Source of the DNA: Trichoplax adhaerens | Lineage: Eukaryota > Placozoa > Uniplacotomia > Trichoplacea > Trichoplacidae | Assembly (NCBI RefSeq): GCF_000150275.1 | Contig: NW_002060945.1 | Coordinates: forward strand, 8,205,650 to 8,269,649 | Direction: 5' to 3' | Length of the DNA stretch: 64,000 nt | In this document: one piece after another, positions 12,501 to 24,930 of the stretch | How the letters are laid out: each line of letters opens with the position of its first letter | Position numbering within the stretch: the stretch's first letter is position 1 | Position numbers and translations under genes: made by a program | Notes under the pieces: model-generated | What the model saw: the letters and a program-made list of their open reading frames with translations, nothing else | Told to the model about the DNA's origin: nothing | The model's database searches: none

Positions 12501-13089
12501 TATGTACGTATATGATGATTGTATGATAGTACTTGTAATACAGTAGGTGATAAATAACATTGTAAAAGGTGGACTGATAAGTTACTAATTGTAGTGCGAA
12601 GTATAAACTGTAATCGTATCGAGGTATAACCTCGTGTTGCTATAAATACCGATCATCTATCTAATAATAAAATGTGGTTATCAATCTTACTCACGGAGTG
12701 AACTTATTATTGAAGAACATAACAGTGATATAAACAGAACAATTATAGAGGTCTATTTTTGTATCACGTTATTAACTTGTTCTTCCACATTCAACGATAT
12801 GTTAGATCGTAAATGTTTACAAGCTTCAGATATTTACAGCTTCGCAGTATTATTCTGGGAAATTTGGCATTGGAAATCGATACCAGAATTGTTTAGCTGG
12901 AATATCAATACTGATCCTGGTGAAAAAGTAAAGGATTTATTTGAAACAAACACACTTATTCCTAAGCTTCATAAAGATTTGTACAGTATTTGCTTTGATT
13001 CCTTTGCTGTTAATCCTAAAGAAAGACCGGATATTTTTTCTTGGTATGATACGTTTCAAATGCTAGAGAGTACAGTTAACTGCAGATAA
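6599..13089 (+). CDS. B1: dynamin-superfamily GTPase fused to a C-terminal pseudokinase
   Basis: Ten exons (6599-6623, 6875-7047, 8128-8332, 8537-9342, 9659-9799, 9898-10229, 10312-11511, 11702-11984, 12219-12342, 12806-13089) join in phase to about 1190 aa. Residues 9-66 are a small helical domain. G1 is GETSAGKSS (135-143), G3 DSPGIGE (410-416) and G4 NKWD (480-483). A long charged helical region follows, with a short hydrophobic stretch (VVILTSPVWVAPVVIA) in exon 7. The pseudokinase begins at the end of exon 7 without an intron at the join. It has VIIQ instead of VAIK (Q938), HAH instead of HRD (H1048), LCH instead of DFG, but keeps YLAPEVL and SDIYSFAVLFWEIW. Exon 4 carries six imperfect ~27-aa repeats (8812-9297) absent from B2 and B3. 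Introns over 300 bp: intron 2 (holds a solo LTR), intron 4 (9343-9658, nothing seen) and intron 9 (12343-12805, nothing seen). The tiny first exon is inferred from phase and from B2. Confidence 0.85.
7693..8074. mobile_element. Solo LTR with 5-bp target-site duplication, in B1 intron 2
   Basis: A 372-bp segment (7698-8069) begins TGTGACGG and ends ACACGACA, so it has the TG...CA ends of a long terminal repeat. It is flanked by the direct repeat AATAT (7693-7697 and 8070-8074). Inside are an AATAAA-like signal near 7942 and short hairpins near each end. No internal retrotransposon coding sequence or second LTR lies nearby, so it reads as a solo LTR left by recombination. Orientation is not certain. 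Confidence 0.7.
8812..9297 (+). repeat. Six tandem ~27-codon repeats inside B1 exon 4
   Basis: Between the conserved EIRSLTTDEG and NILIRIHWP segments B1 has 162 extra residues made of six imperfect units of 26-27 aa. The clearest are NQPLILDEDVSQY, NQSVTSEENLYRS and NQSVISDEDLYQR. They are acidic and Ser-rich, so probably disordered, and sit in the loop between G2 and G3 where family A has its own acidic variable linker. Confidence 0.75.
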
Positions 13090-13329
13090 ATGATATTATA
13101 AAAATACTATCAGCTTTGCATTGTCAATACAAGGAATACTTGAGTCTTACATAGACGATTGTGTATTGTAAGAAATGTATTTAGTCCCAATTGCGATTTA
13201 AATCTTTGACTGCAGCAACCACTACAGGGTCTAGAGCTTTGTAATGAAGATTAATTTTTAGAATTTTCCTTCAAGTTCTGATATTGTAATTATTCTAGCT
13301 TAGTTTTTGTATCGCGATAAGTATTCTTG

Positions 13330-13905
13330 CTTTAAAAATATAACTTATTTGGTAGTGTAATAAATGCATCCCATCGTAATTATCTTAGTCAAATGGTATT
13401 TTCTAAAAGGCTTTATTACAAAATTTTAGGAATAGTAGAGCAATAATTAATTACTGCAAGAATCTAGTCTAAAATCTAAAGTATTCCGAGCTCAAAGTGA
13501 AGTAAAGTCTCTTTTCTGTCGTGAGGTCATCTCTACAGTACTTATGAAACATTTCGTAAAATCCATTTATGACAACTTGATTAATCTACAATCAGACATG
13601 AGTAGTCAACCAAAATACTTTTCAAATAGTGCATCATTATCTTCTACAATCTAAATCATTCTACTTAAGATGTCACTACACTTCTAGTAACGTCTAGCCC
13701 CTTTCTCTGAAGGGCATCTTAACAACTACAGTGTTTCTAGCCACATAAATCTTGTACCATAACTAGTCGACTGGCTAGTCTTAGTCATCGACAATTTCTA
13801 ATATAGTAGTTAGCAATCATCTAATATTAGCTTCATGATAATATCTATTCAGAATAACCTAACTATATCAAATATAGCTATCCGTATAATTAAATATGGG
13901 TGAAT
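13330..13905 (+). repeat. Interspersed repeat R1, copy 1
   Basis: About 570 bp similar along its length to 18420-19005 (same strand, in B2 intron 2) and to 63660-64000 (opposite strand, in A5 intron 3). Shared landmarks are an ATCATTATCTTCTACAATCT stretch, a small hairpin of the AAGGGCATCTT type, and CTTGTACCATAA followed by GACTGGCTA. No coding potential was seen; probably a non-autonomous element. Confidence 0.6.
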
Positions 13906-13949
13906 CACTACAGGTTGATAATAGTAGAAGATTTTACTTAAAATTTTAG

Positions 13950-14760
13950 TATATTGTAAACCCGACTGCTTTATTCGGGTTAGAATTTAAAAGAATTTGT
14001 AGAATAATTTTTGCTAAGAATCAGATAATGTGATTTTTTAATTCAAGCAAATGAATTTAATTCATAAAATATATGTGTGCTAAGTTTTGATCATTAATTA
14101 CAGTAGAAGTTAATGTTACTTTGTAATTTCATACAGTATGAACCCAAACGTTTGATCTGGGTTCTAATTTAAGATTGTTATTTTGTTTTAGTGTTGTAGT
14201 GAAGCACCGATAAACTTAAGACTAAGATTATAGAATAGTACGGAAATAGATAAATTGTACGTTAGGTTGTAAGATTGCCTAAGTGTCTAATTGTGGAAGA
14301 TGTTTTCAGTACGTGTTGTAGTAATTATATTGAGATGCTTATGTTATATTAAGATTCTGAAAATTATGAAGTAATAGCGCGATAGTAAATTTAGATATGA
14401 ACTTCTAACTTAATTGGTAAGATATGATTGTACTTGAAGGAAAATCATTGAGTAACTAATTAAACATAAATCGTGAATATTGCTGTAATAATTTAGGTAG
14501 TCCTTGGTAGTTGTGAGACGAACCTAACCTTATGTAATAAAATGAAGTTTACAAGAAACTATAGTTCTTGTTATATTTTTGAGAAGACACTTTATCACAA
14601 GTGTATATTGTAGAAATGTATAGTTTCAAACTAAACTATACTTAGTATTAATTTAGTAGTTTTCGGAAATCTAGGGTATAACTTATCTTATCATGTGTGT
14701 TTGATCGCTAGTTTAATTTGGAGTACTTTAGAATGATAGTTGGATGTTTATATCATTTCG
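13950..14760 (+). repeat. Repeat R4, copy 1 (long form)
   Basis: Similar to 24505-24930 in the same orientation. Both start with a hairpin-forming AACCCGA...TCGGGTT-type motif and contain a second hairpin (GAACCCA...TGGGTTC type). The later copy is internally shorter. It could be a MITE-like element or part of the duplicated B 3' flank. Confidence 0.5.
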
Positions 14761-15273
14761 CTAATTAAAATGCTACATTTTATAAGTTCGTTATTACTAC
14801 TCAGCTACATTGTTGAGTTTATTGAATTATGAAATCAAGGTTGAAAGCGTATTCAGTTTGAAGGAATTTAAATTGCCGAATAGGGTTTATAATTGTTAGT
14901 TGTCTCTCCTCTTCGACAGGAGTCTAATTGTTCTTTAAAGTCTTATATAGTTTCTAATCCCCCGGTACGGACATTATACTTTATACAGATCCTTTATGCC
15001 GTTTTAAAGCTTGCTATTTCACTGATTTCATTTTTATTTATAATATACGAGTATGCCATTCCTAGTTTCTAGCCGTAGTTCGGAAAATATATAGTAAGAA
15101 AATTTTTCTATGGCAAAATTTAAATCAAATCCTTGATACTAAAAAGTGACAAAAAACAGAAATTAAATTTTTAGGTTTATTCTATACGTCTTTAATGATA
15201 TGTAATAATGAATAGAACTTAATAACTTCATATCACATTTGAAGTCTAAATGGTAAAATTAATTAACTATTGT

Positions 15274-15612
15274 GATAAAATCCGATCGCTATACTTCTAA
15301 AGCTGTAAAAAATTAAAATTTTATTAGATCTAATACAAGGACTAGCTGTACACAGCTCTATTCTAGCCGGATACAATCACTGAAAGACTTCTAGAAATAT
15401 ATGATTTACAATTCTATTTCTACCTCTAACCTTATTAGTAGCTCAACATCTTACTGTATATAGTCATCTGTGCTATAGCACGGAGTCTATCCTTACCGTC
15501 TACAATTGTGGGCTACTAAATATATCGAAAGGTAAATATAGAAAAGACACTACCGTACATCATACTAAACATGGCTAATATTCTACAATCACAATACTAA
15601 GTTACTTTACAA
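15274..15612 (+). repeat. Repeat R3, copy 1 (short form)
   Basis: Starts near ATAAAATCCGATC and ends near AAGTTACTTTACAA. The same ends bound a roughly 1.18-kb copy at 60577-61757, and a partial inverted copy lies at 25640-25765. The shared interior includes TTATTAGATCTAATACAA and ACTAAACATGGCTAAT. This copy is an internally deleted form. Confidence 0.6.
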
Positions 15613-15930
15613 CTATATACTTAAACTTATAAAATTTACGTTTATAAATATTATTATACAGTAAGTTATTCTGCTACTACAAGATACTTACAGTACCTAG
15701 ATGCTAAAGCTGCTTTATAACCAACCTGATATTCAATGCTATATCTGGTGTTACGAGGATCGCAAAGTGAATCTTTAGCATTAGAAATTGCTTAATATTC
15801 GTATCTCAATTTATTAGGTTTATCTGTTAACGAAGGCATATTCTGTAGTATTTTAAGTTTTAATATAAGATACTATCTTAAAGATTAATTAGTGAGATTG
15901 CGGGCAGTGTATAAAGAGATCCTTTCAAAA

Positions 15931-15949
15931 TAGCCTTAGGTGACGAAAG
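15931..15949 (+). promoter_or_regulatory. Conserved block upstream of B genes (copy 2)
   Basis: TAGCCTTAGGTGACGAAAG lies 1.0 kb upstream of the B2 start and differs at one position from the block upstream of B1. Similarity continues for about 60 bp on either side, so it may mark a duplicated 5' flank as much as a functional site. Confidence 0.4.
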
Positions 15950-16968
15950 TATTAACAAAACTTTTAATGCAATAGAATTAGACGTCACATTCATGGTACC
16001 CATATTCATTATAAGAATAGTAATTCTATAAACAATTTGTCCAATTATATGATAAAAGAGTCAAGTAATAATTTTATTTATTCAATAAGATAACGGGCTA
16101 TTTACTCTGTAATAGTAACATTATAGAAAACAAAATATCGGATTGTACAGTTATTGTATTGTTTTTTGAGTTCATTTATTCTTATCTCGTGTAAAGAAGC
16201 TTAATACTTCAACTTATAATTATTAATAATTTAAAGCGGTCGCACGTACCATGCCTTTACTGAATAGTACTATTAATATAAATTTTAAATCATCGTGATA
16301 TGCTGCCGCCATACTAAATAGTATTACACATTTTCATACTACACAATATAAACAAAATTTATTGCTGTAAAATCTACCCAGTTAGGAAATAATGCTAGAT
16401 ATAAAGCCCACAATAGCCGAAAAAATTCGAGCAAAGGAAGCTAATAGTATTAGAAAATATAATCATACTATGCGAATATTGTATACCAGATTACTATACA
16501 AGGATAATCGATTTACATAGCGATTTATTGACAAAGTAGATATATAATTTTTAATGTATAAAGTTATATGGTCTAGTTCATGAAGTAGCAATATATTTTA
16601 TCATCCACAACTAAATCATAATAATACATGACAGTGTCATTCTTTTATTTTAAGCTATACATGAATACTCCAAGCTGAGACCGCTTTGAATTGTTGACCT
16701 ATTGTTTATTTCATCTAATGATTAAAAAAACGGTAAACAGACTTGTGTAGCTGCTCCGGCTACTAGTGATTTAAGTTCTATATAGATCATTAGGAAACGG
16801 CACAATCAGCATTAATTTAAACGTATAGATATAAATCTGCCTCGGCGGTAAGGTATCAGTACACATCGGTAACGTGGAGCGCGCTCAATTTTTTTCCTAC
16901 AGAGGCATAGAAGCTAAAATAATCTAACCGAAGCCGATTCAATACCGTGCAACAGACTCACTACTAAT

Positions 16969-19900
16969 ATGGATATTTCAGGTATAATATCTTCAAATGG
17001 TCTTCATTATATTCATGAAACTTTTAATAAGTTAATATATGATCAGCACTAGATTTTAGGCCAGAATACTCTTGAATAGTGTAATTAGTAATGGCACTAA
17101 TGTAAATAATATCGTAGGTATGGTTTCACATCCATAATATTGTGTTTGATGAAATTAAAAATGTTAGTTCACCAGTAATTTTGTTCTAAATAATGAAATA
17201 ACTAACGTATTCGAATTTAACTTTAGTTGAGTCACTTTTAGAGGAGTTGGATGCCGCTAAAGAGTTATCTGTACTATTCGACATTGCCGATTCACTAGGA
17301 TTGGATATTAATGCAACGGATATCTCAGAATTCAAGAATAAGCTTACTCAATGCGTACGTCAGTTGCAGCCTAACGAAAAACAAGTTACATATCATGATG
17401 TAAGTACTTGCTTCAATTATTTTTTCGAAAAGTTTATTAACGCTAATTGATCCTTTACTGACACAAAAAATCAATTATAGATACTATATCATCTTTATAC
17501 CATTTTTATTTCATTTTTATGTGTTGTCACTAACCAACTTTTTGATGAGGTTTACGTCAAGATAAATCTCTCAATTTCTAAAGTCTCTAAGATTCAGTAT
17601 CCCTTAAATACTCACAAGAACTTAGATGCCTTTGCTTCTAGGTTATAAAACTAGCCAACTGATTTTATTCAATTATTTACTGAGCTTATATATCTCTCGG
17701 AAGTAGCTAACATTGATGAATCGTTTTGCAACAATAATTGTCAATAATAATTATCGATACTGACATCTACTGATTGATTCTATATAATTGGACCTCAGTA
17801 TGTCCATTCACAGAGTCATTTCAGTACACCTGCTATCTACTATTAGTCAGAATTCTGTTACAAGAGCTTGTACTGTATTCGATTACTATAAAAGAATTTT
17901 ATTACAGTACAATAAAAAAATTTGGTGTAAAATGTTATAACTCCAGCGATTCCTACTTTAAGCTATTAATTGTAATCTCCTAATATAAATGTTAAAGTCG
18001 TAAAGTTTGCTTATTTGATTCTCCACAGTAGTTTGTACCGTAACAGTATTAATGATATCAAATAATATTGAGATGTTTAAAGATCTCACATAAAATATCG
18101 CATAAAGTGATTTCACTCTGTAATGGAAAGAGATTTAGCTTATTTTAATTCATTACTAGTTAACACGAAACATTGTCATCTTTAACATTTAGTTATAACA
18201 TAATATTATTGTCTTTAACATTAATGGATATTATATTTATGATAGCCAATCAATAGAAAAGTAACATTCCAACTTGCCTATCTATTACAGCCTCTGGCAC
18301 AAAATACAAGTAACTAGTTTTTAATAATACTACCATTCAAAACTAGTCTTAACTAGCTGAGCAATCTCTTCAAAATGAGTGCTAAACTTTGTCAAAATCT
18401 ATCGATTATATTATATACGATACTTTATGAAATAAGAATTGATCTAACTTTGATAAAAGTATCGCATAAAATAATCGTCTTAGATCATATAGTTTTTATA
18501 AAATAAGGCTTCTATGGCAAAATTTAAGATTAGTGAAGTAATAATTAGTTTAGAACAATAATCCAATCTAAATTGTCCTGAGCTCAAACAAAGGGAAGTC
18601 TAATCTAGGTTCATCTGTGTCGTTGTTAAATGCATTTCCTTTAGTCAAATTACGGCAACAAAGTTGTTTACAATCAGACGTGAATCATTGAACAGGATGC
18701 TTTTCCATAAATAGATCATCACTATGTTTTGCAATATAAATGAATCTGCTTTAAAATATCGCTACTCTTCTGTTAATGTTCAATATCACAAGATTCTGAG
18801 CATCTTCACAATTACAGCACTCAAGTCACATCAACCTTGTACCATAATTAGTTGACTGGCTAATATTAGCAATCAATAATTTCTAATATGGTATTTAGCA
18901 TTCACCTAATATTAGTGGCGGGTAATGAGCTAGTCACGGTAATAACTATTCTTAGAAACATAACTATATCAAAAATAGCTATCAATGCAATTGAATATAA
19001 ATTCGTACTCAATCGGGTACACCTGCATTATCAAACCGATATACAGCGTTCATGAGTAGAATCTATGGATATTCATTCTAGGATTGCTAGCATTGCCATG
19101 AAATTGATATCCTAGTTCTCAATCAAGCATCGAACTTATCATGTAGCAATAATTACTAATTTGTCGATTGTTGCTAATTATTTGAAGGAATCTGAAGAAG
19201 TGGTTTTCAATGCTTCTACTTCTAATGAAACAACGTTTTATGAATTTTCATGTTGATATGTACGCATAGATAAACTATTAGTATTTTACGAAGCTTTCTT
19301 GAAATAAAGTATTGAATTTTTTACCAATCAAATAAATTAGAAGAAAATAGCAATCACCAACAGCTTAACATTTAGTAATGCTAATCAATTAATTCACAAT
19401 AGCTATAATTTAATGCAACAAGAAAATTTAGGGCTAGTTCTTAATATAACTAAATCGTCTAACTTATTTATATGGAATGGTAATCACTAATCTTTTATCT
19501 AGCTTATTATTATAATTATAACATTTAATATTCATTCACGATCAAAGCTTGCTATTTGATGTCCCAATTTTAATTCTCACGTAAAGTTTTTATTACTTTT
19601 CTGTAATAACTTCTTAATAACTAAATTTATGATTAATTTATGTTTAATTTTTTTACAGCAAATTAAGAAATTAAATGTTATTAGAAATGATGATGATAAA
19701 GCAAGTAAGGCGCTATCAGCTCTGCAAGCAGATATTAACGATATGGAAAAGAAATTTGATAAGTTACTTCCTTGCGGAATAAATGGGCTTAAGATGGAAT
19801 GCCCGGATAAAAATGAACAAAAGGACAATTCAAAAATATTAGACGATTTTAAATATCCTATTCTTGTTACGGGTACTACTAACTATAGTCGCTACTATGC

Positions 19901-22900
19901 CATCATTTTTTGCCCTTAAAATCTAACTTTAAATGCTTAAGTAAATATAGAATACCTAAGAAAAATGTTTAATAAGATATTTATGAGAATATAAACTGAT
20001 CTTGAAATAAATTCTTAGGCGAAACTAGCGCTGGAAAATCTTCATTGCTAAACTATCTGCTTGGCTTTGATTTATTACGGAATCATACACTAAGTTGTAC
20101 GAATAGAATATGCGAAATAATGTACGGAGAAGAGCCAAAAATTAGCATAATAAACGTTAATGATGATAGTCAACTCTTTACTAGAAGTTGGACACTGGAT
20201 GAAAAAGATATTGCTAAAAGAGAAATTCAATCATTGACAGCAGAAACAGGTCTTATACAGGGCTCCAACGAAAGCAAAGAAATAAAAATCGATGGTATTG
20301 CGGCAAATATATTGGTTAGGATTTATTGGCCATCAGAATTTTTAAAGGTAACCTACAAACAATTCTTACTTTCAAGTGAAATAGGATTATGATTATTGTG
20401 GGAATATTTAGCTAATAACTTGTCCAAAGACATCGAGTGATCTAATTCTGTATTCTTTAGAGAATATTATTTCGCATGGAGACTTATAATGCGGCAGAGT
20501 ATATCTTATTCTGTATAAGTTTACTAAATAATAATAAAGTTAAACCTACTGAGACTTAAGATAAAAATCTGCTTTTAGTACAATATTTAAAACGTTCATC
20601 TAAGCTAGTTTATAATAATAGAGCAGTAAAACACGCGATACTATCTCTAAACTTCTATGATTTCTATCTAAATCAAATCATCAAAGGTTCTCCTTATACG
20701 TGCTCGATGCTTACATCGAGTTAGTAAATAATTTTCCCCGTAAATACTTGTATGATTGCAAGCATGAAAGATTGAATTATTAATTGCTTTACGCTATAGA
20801 GTCATGGGAATTGCAGTATGCTATTATTACCTCTTTAATTCAAAAATCCGTCATTTTGCAAAATAAATATATTTTAGAGTGGCTTACAAATTGTCGACAG
20901 TCCAGGAATTGGCGAAGAAATTGAGAATCCGAAAGCCTTGAAAAATTATATCTTTAAAGCTGTTGCCTACATTATTGTCATTAATGCTGCTAATGCTGGA
21001 GGGATTCAGGAGGAAAGGGTAAAGTACATGTCGTACTATATATACGTTTTGCATTGAGGGAGGCGATTTGTTTAATGGTCTAACTAATGTCTGATCACGG
21101 CTTTCTTCAACACAATTATACTTAGCTTCAACTATTACTACAACAAATATCGGGCGTACTGAGACAGAGTGGTTATTTTAATCCCTCTATGGCTCTATTC
21201 ATATGCAATAAGTGGGATTCTGTAAATTCTACTGAAAGAAAGGAGGTAAAAGCTTACAGCTTAAAAAAACTAAGAAAGTATTGGGCTGGAATAAAGGAGT
21301 CTCAAGTAATCTTCCTCTCTACCAAAGAGTTATTAACGGCTAGAGCATGTAATGAAGATGTACTAATTCCACCAGAAGCTGTACAACTATTTGAAAGGCT
21401 TAATGTCATGGTTCCACTTAGCCGTCAACAACAGTTATTTAAAATTTATTGGTAGGTCACAAGCAAAATTAAGATTAGTGAAAACGTGCTAAGATATACC
21501 GTATAATTGTTTATCGGTACATGTTGGAATTTACAACAGTATTGCTGTATTTAAACACTTTAATATTATGTTTTCGCCTTTACTTTTAGCTCAATGGTTG
21601 CTCCCGTTGAAGGAGTGCTGGAAACGTGTAGAAGCTATCTTATGAAAGCACAATTAAAAAAGGACAATCGAAAAAAAGCTAAATTTATGCTAAAACAGTT
21701 ACAAAACATTATTAAAGAGTCTTCTAAGGAATTAGCAAAGAAAAAGAATGCATTAATTAATGATAGTGTGAAAAGATATCAGGAATTTGTTCAAGGTTTG
21801 AATAATGATTCTATAGTCAATTGGTCAAAAAATGACCTTTTAGACGAAGAATTAGAAGAAAATGATTCGAAGAAATTACAAGAAAATGTTGTTAACAAAG
21901 TTACGCAACGATTAAATTGTCATCTGAAATACATTGCTACAGAAATACAAAAAGATCTTTGGGTTGTTAGAGAATTGTTACGAAAAGAATATATTACTAG
22001 GCTTAATAATGTTACTGATCAATCACAATTTAACTTGATTGAAACTAGTGGTGTCGAATTTAGTACTCATGTTGACAATTTCTACTTAGACGAAACATTT
22101 AAATATTCTATAATATCACAATCATATAAATTACGCGATATATGGCCTAACACGATCACGAGTAAAGGCTCTCCACTACATTATTTTGGGAAATCGCAAA
22201 ATCGATTAGAGATTCAGAAGTTTAAAGAAAACAAAACTGAAATATTGCAACAGTATACACTAATGATTCTTGAATATATTGCTTCAGATAATTTTGCGGA
22301 AAAATTAATTATTAAAAAATTTTATTCCTTAATAACTGCCTTACTAGATAATGTGGAAAATAGCGTATTAGAATCTTCACAGCGTAAAATTAAATTTATC
22401 AAGAAAATTTTGGCCGATAAATCGGATAAAGAAATTAACAGAATTTATCTACCAATTAAAGATGAAGCTAAGAAACAATTGAGAAAATTGCATAAATTTT
22501 ATTTACAACATTTAAGCGAATCAGCGATTAAATTTGAAGATCTGCAGGAATGTCATACAGAATCTGCTCCATTATCTGTCGGTTTAAAAGTAAACTTATA
22601 TCGGAAGAAGCTGTGTGAAAATGATACAGTAAATAACGTAATTATTCAAGCTCCGGTTAATGAGTCAATGCATGATATGCAAGATTTTATTAACGACTGC
22701 TATATCATCAGGTAACTCATGAATATTTTTATAACATAATAATTTTATGAACAGTAAATCTAATTTTCCTCACGTGCATTACCATACATTTATTGACGGG
22801 TGTTCAAACTACTGCTATGTTGCATTTGATATATCTTTAAATTTCTCATTATAATTAGCACACTAGAATCCAGGAATATCGCAAAATTTCTAGGTATTTG

Positions 22901-23881
22901 CTATGTTTCATCCCCAGAAATAACGGCTATTGGCATTTTTGAAGATTGCCATGAAACTTTATATGAGCTAATCCTATATAATCAAACTATTATTGGTGAA
23001 AATGATGCAGCTATTACTCGATTGAATAAGATTTATTCCTTTGTTATCCAAATTATACAAGGAATTAAGTATTTACATGAGAACGACCTAATTCATGGAC
23101 ATTTGACAGCCGGAAATATTTTGGTAAATTGTATAGCAAATTATAATTACAATTTTTTAAATATAGGGTATCATAGTTATTCAATATATTTGATTTGCAA
23201 ATTATTTTAAAGAAAAAGCCGTCATCAGTTCTATAGCAAAACATATGTTATAATTAAATTTCTCTAATGAAAACAAAATTATTAATTAATTAATTATTTA
23301 CGTTAGATTTATCGACGAAAAGATCACTATAAAATAAAGCTGTGCCATGCAATAAAGCATTGCACAATCTACCCGAATGTTCAATTCGAGAAATCAATAA
23401 TCCATTATTTAGGACCAGAAGTCTTAAAAAGTAATTACATGAATGTTTATTAACGTATTAGCTTAATCATAGACCTAGAAGTATTAGAATAATAGCTGCA
23501 GTGCTCTAACTCCTTATATAAACCGAATATATTTAATAATTCTCTAATAATCAACCTATTTCTCCTCCTCCGGGCATTTCACTAAATTTAATTAATTTTA
23601 TTTTAGATCACAGCTTTCAAGAAGCTTCAGATATCTACAGCTTTGCGGTGTTATTCTGGGAGATATGGTATTGGAAATTGATAGCTAATCTGTTTAACTG
23701 GAATATTTATACTGATTATGACGAAAAAAAGAAGTACTTATTTGCAGCAAGTGCATTAATTCCTGAATTTCATGAAAATATGCTGAATATATGTGTCCAA
23801 TCCCTGTCTGCTAATCCTGACGATAGACCGACTATAAATTTCTGGGAAGAAAAGCTAGATGAAGCTGCAAAGTTACACTAA
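16969..23881 (+). CDS. B2: dynamin-superfamily GTPase-pseudokinase, lacking the hydrophobic stretch
   Basis: Ten exons (16969-16981, 17227-17399, 19659-19872, 20019-20347, 20878-21018, 21126-21451, 21590-22711, 22859-23123, 23307-23430, 23607-23881) give an unbroken 993-aa frame with intron positions and phases matching B1. Motifs are GETSAGKSS, DSPGIGE and NKWD. The pseudokinase has VIIQ for VAIK, HGH for HRD, LCH for DFG and GPE for APE. Compared with B1 and B3, exon 7 has lost the GYSNFSEL-GFYD-W block and the following SPVW-AP hydrophobic stretch. Intron 2 (2.3 kb) holds a MITE-like element and an R1 repeat. Intron 4 (20348-20877) and intron 9 (23431-23606) show nothing else. The 13-nt first exon (MDIS plus one base) is inferred from phase. 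An AATAAA lies 37 bp after the stop. Confidence 0.8.
17526..18044 (+). mobile_element. MITE-like element R2, copy 1 (B2 intron 2)
   Basis: About 520 bp matching 24021-24460 throughout (landmarks: TATGTCCATTCACAGA, CAGTATCCCTTAA). It starts GTCACTAACC and ends in a degraded CACAGTAGTTTGTACCGTAAC-like hairpin, inverted relative to the start. No coding sequence was seen. Probably a non-autonomous DNA transposon; no convincing target-site duplication was found. Confidence 0.55.
18420..19005 (+). repeat. Interspersed repeat R1, copy 2 (B2 intron 2)
   Basis: Matches R1 copy 1 (13330-13905) through CTTGTACCATAA, GACTGGCTA and ATAACTATATCAAA landmarks. Its place inside an intron shows the repeat moves independently of the gene duplications. 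Confidence 0.6.
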
Positions 23882-23917
23882 TATTATGTATCATATTGTA
23901 TGGGCGATTTACAGAAG

Positions 23918-23923
23918 AATAAA
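23918..23923 (+). promoter_or_regulatory. Candidate polyadenylation signal of B2
   Basis: AATAAA, 37 bp downstream of the B2 stop codon on the coding strand. In AT-rich DNA the hexamer is common, so position is the only support. Confidence 0.35.
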
Positions 23924-24020
23924 TGTAATTCAATGGCGATACATGCGTAGTAGTAGTTTATGTAATAAGGCTTAATTTTTAGAATTCTCTTTCGAGCTTT
24001 TCTTATTTTAATAAATATTT

Positions 24021-24460
24021 GTCACAAACCAGTTTCGTGACAAGGATAACGTAAAACAAATCTCTAAATTACGATAGTCTTCCGGAATTCAGTATCCCTT
24101 AACTACCTAACAAGAATTTAGACGCCTTTGATTCTACGTTAAAACAATTATACAATTGAGAACTGCTTTATTCAACTATCTGACGGGTTTATATACCCTT
24201 CTACAGCAGCTAACATTCACAAGTCATCTTATAAAAATACTTGGGTGAGAACATCTACTAACTAGTTTTTCACAGTCGGACTACAATATGTCCATTCACA
24301 GAATCATTTCAGCACACATTACAGCACAGCAATAAATTTACTGTAACACATTTATAATTAGAGTAATTCCTATTGTAAGTAACTAGTTGTAATATAATAT
24401 CACTATATTATATTAACCAAATTTAGATATCTATTTCTTCACGGTAGTTCGCACCGTGAC
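24021..24460 (+). mobile_element. MITE-like element R2, copy 2
   Basis: 440 bp with better-kept ends than copy 1. The left end is a GTCAC...GTGAC palindrome within 21 bases, and the right end is the hairpin CACGGTAGTTCGCACCGTG followed by AC, so both outer ends read GTCAC inwards. The interior aligns with 17526-18044. It lies in the 3' flank of B2. Confidence 0.6.
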
Positions 24461-24504
24461 ATGTAGCTGTAAAAATAACTTGATTAGGTTTAATTTAGTA
24501 TCGT

Positions 24505-24930
24505 AACATATTGTAAACCTGACTTCTATATTCAGGTTAGAACTTCAGAATATTCTATAGCATAATTTTGATAAGAAAATCACGATGTTAGATTGTAATT
24601 TATATGACATATTTAGTTAGTACAATACTCATGCTTTAATTATGATAAAAAACTTGTAGCCAACTTTGATTACAGAGTACAGTAGAAGTAATGTTATTTA
24701 GTTATTGAATACAGTGTAAACCCAAATATATTGATCTGGATTCTAATTTAATATTATTAGTTTGTCTTAGTATTTTTAGGTTTATGTTATATACCGTAGA
24801 TAAGTAGAATTTGTAGATTTAGTTATGCTGGGAATCTACAGTACAATTTATCTGGTCATATAAGTTCAATTGCTAGTTATATTTGGAATACTTTAGAATA
24901 ATAATTTGATAGTTTGATACCGTCAACTGC
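24505..24930 (+). repeat. Repeat R4, copy 2 (short form)
   Basis: Aligns with 13950-14190 and then with about 14700-14760, so it is an internally deleted version. It contains both hairpin motifs (AACCTGA...TCAGGTT and AACCCAAA...CTGGATT). Confidence 0.5.

Larger units (their letters stand above)
13090..16968. other. B1-B2 spacer: 3' flank plus repeats R1, R4 and R3
   Basis: No gene was recognised. 13090-13330 is the B1 3' flank, similar to that of B2 just after 23881. It is followed by repeat R1 (13330-13905), R4 (13950-14760), R3 (15274-15612), and from about 15650 a 5' flank homologous to the region upstream of B1. 14760-15270 shows nothing identifiable. Confidence 0.55.

Noticed and set aside
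13950-14190. Hairpins resembling bacterial terminators
   Set aside because: The window is eukaryotic with spliced genes; the hairpins belong to repeat R4.
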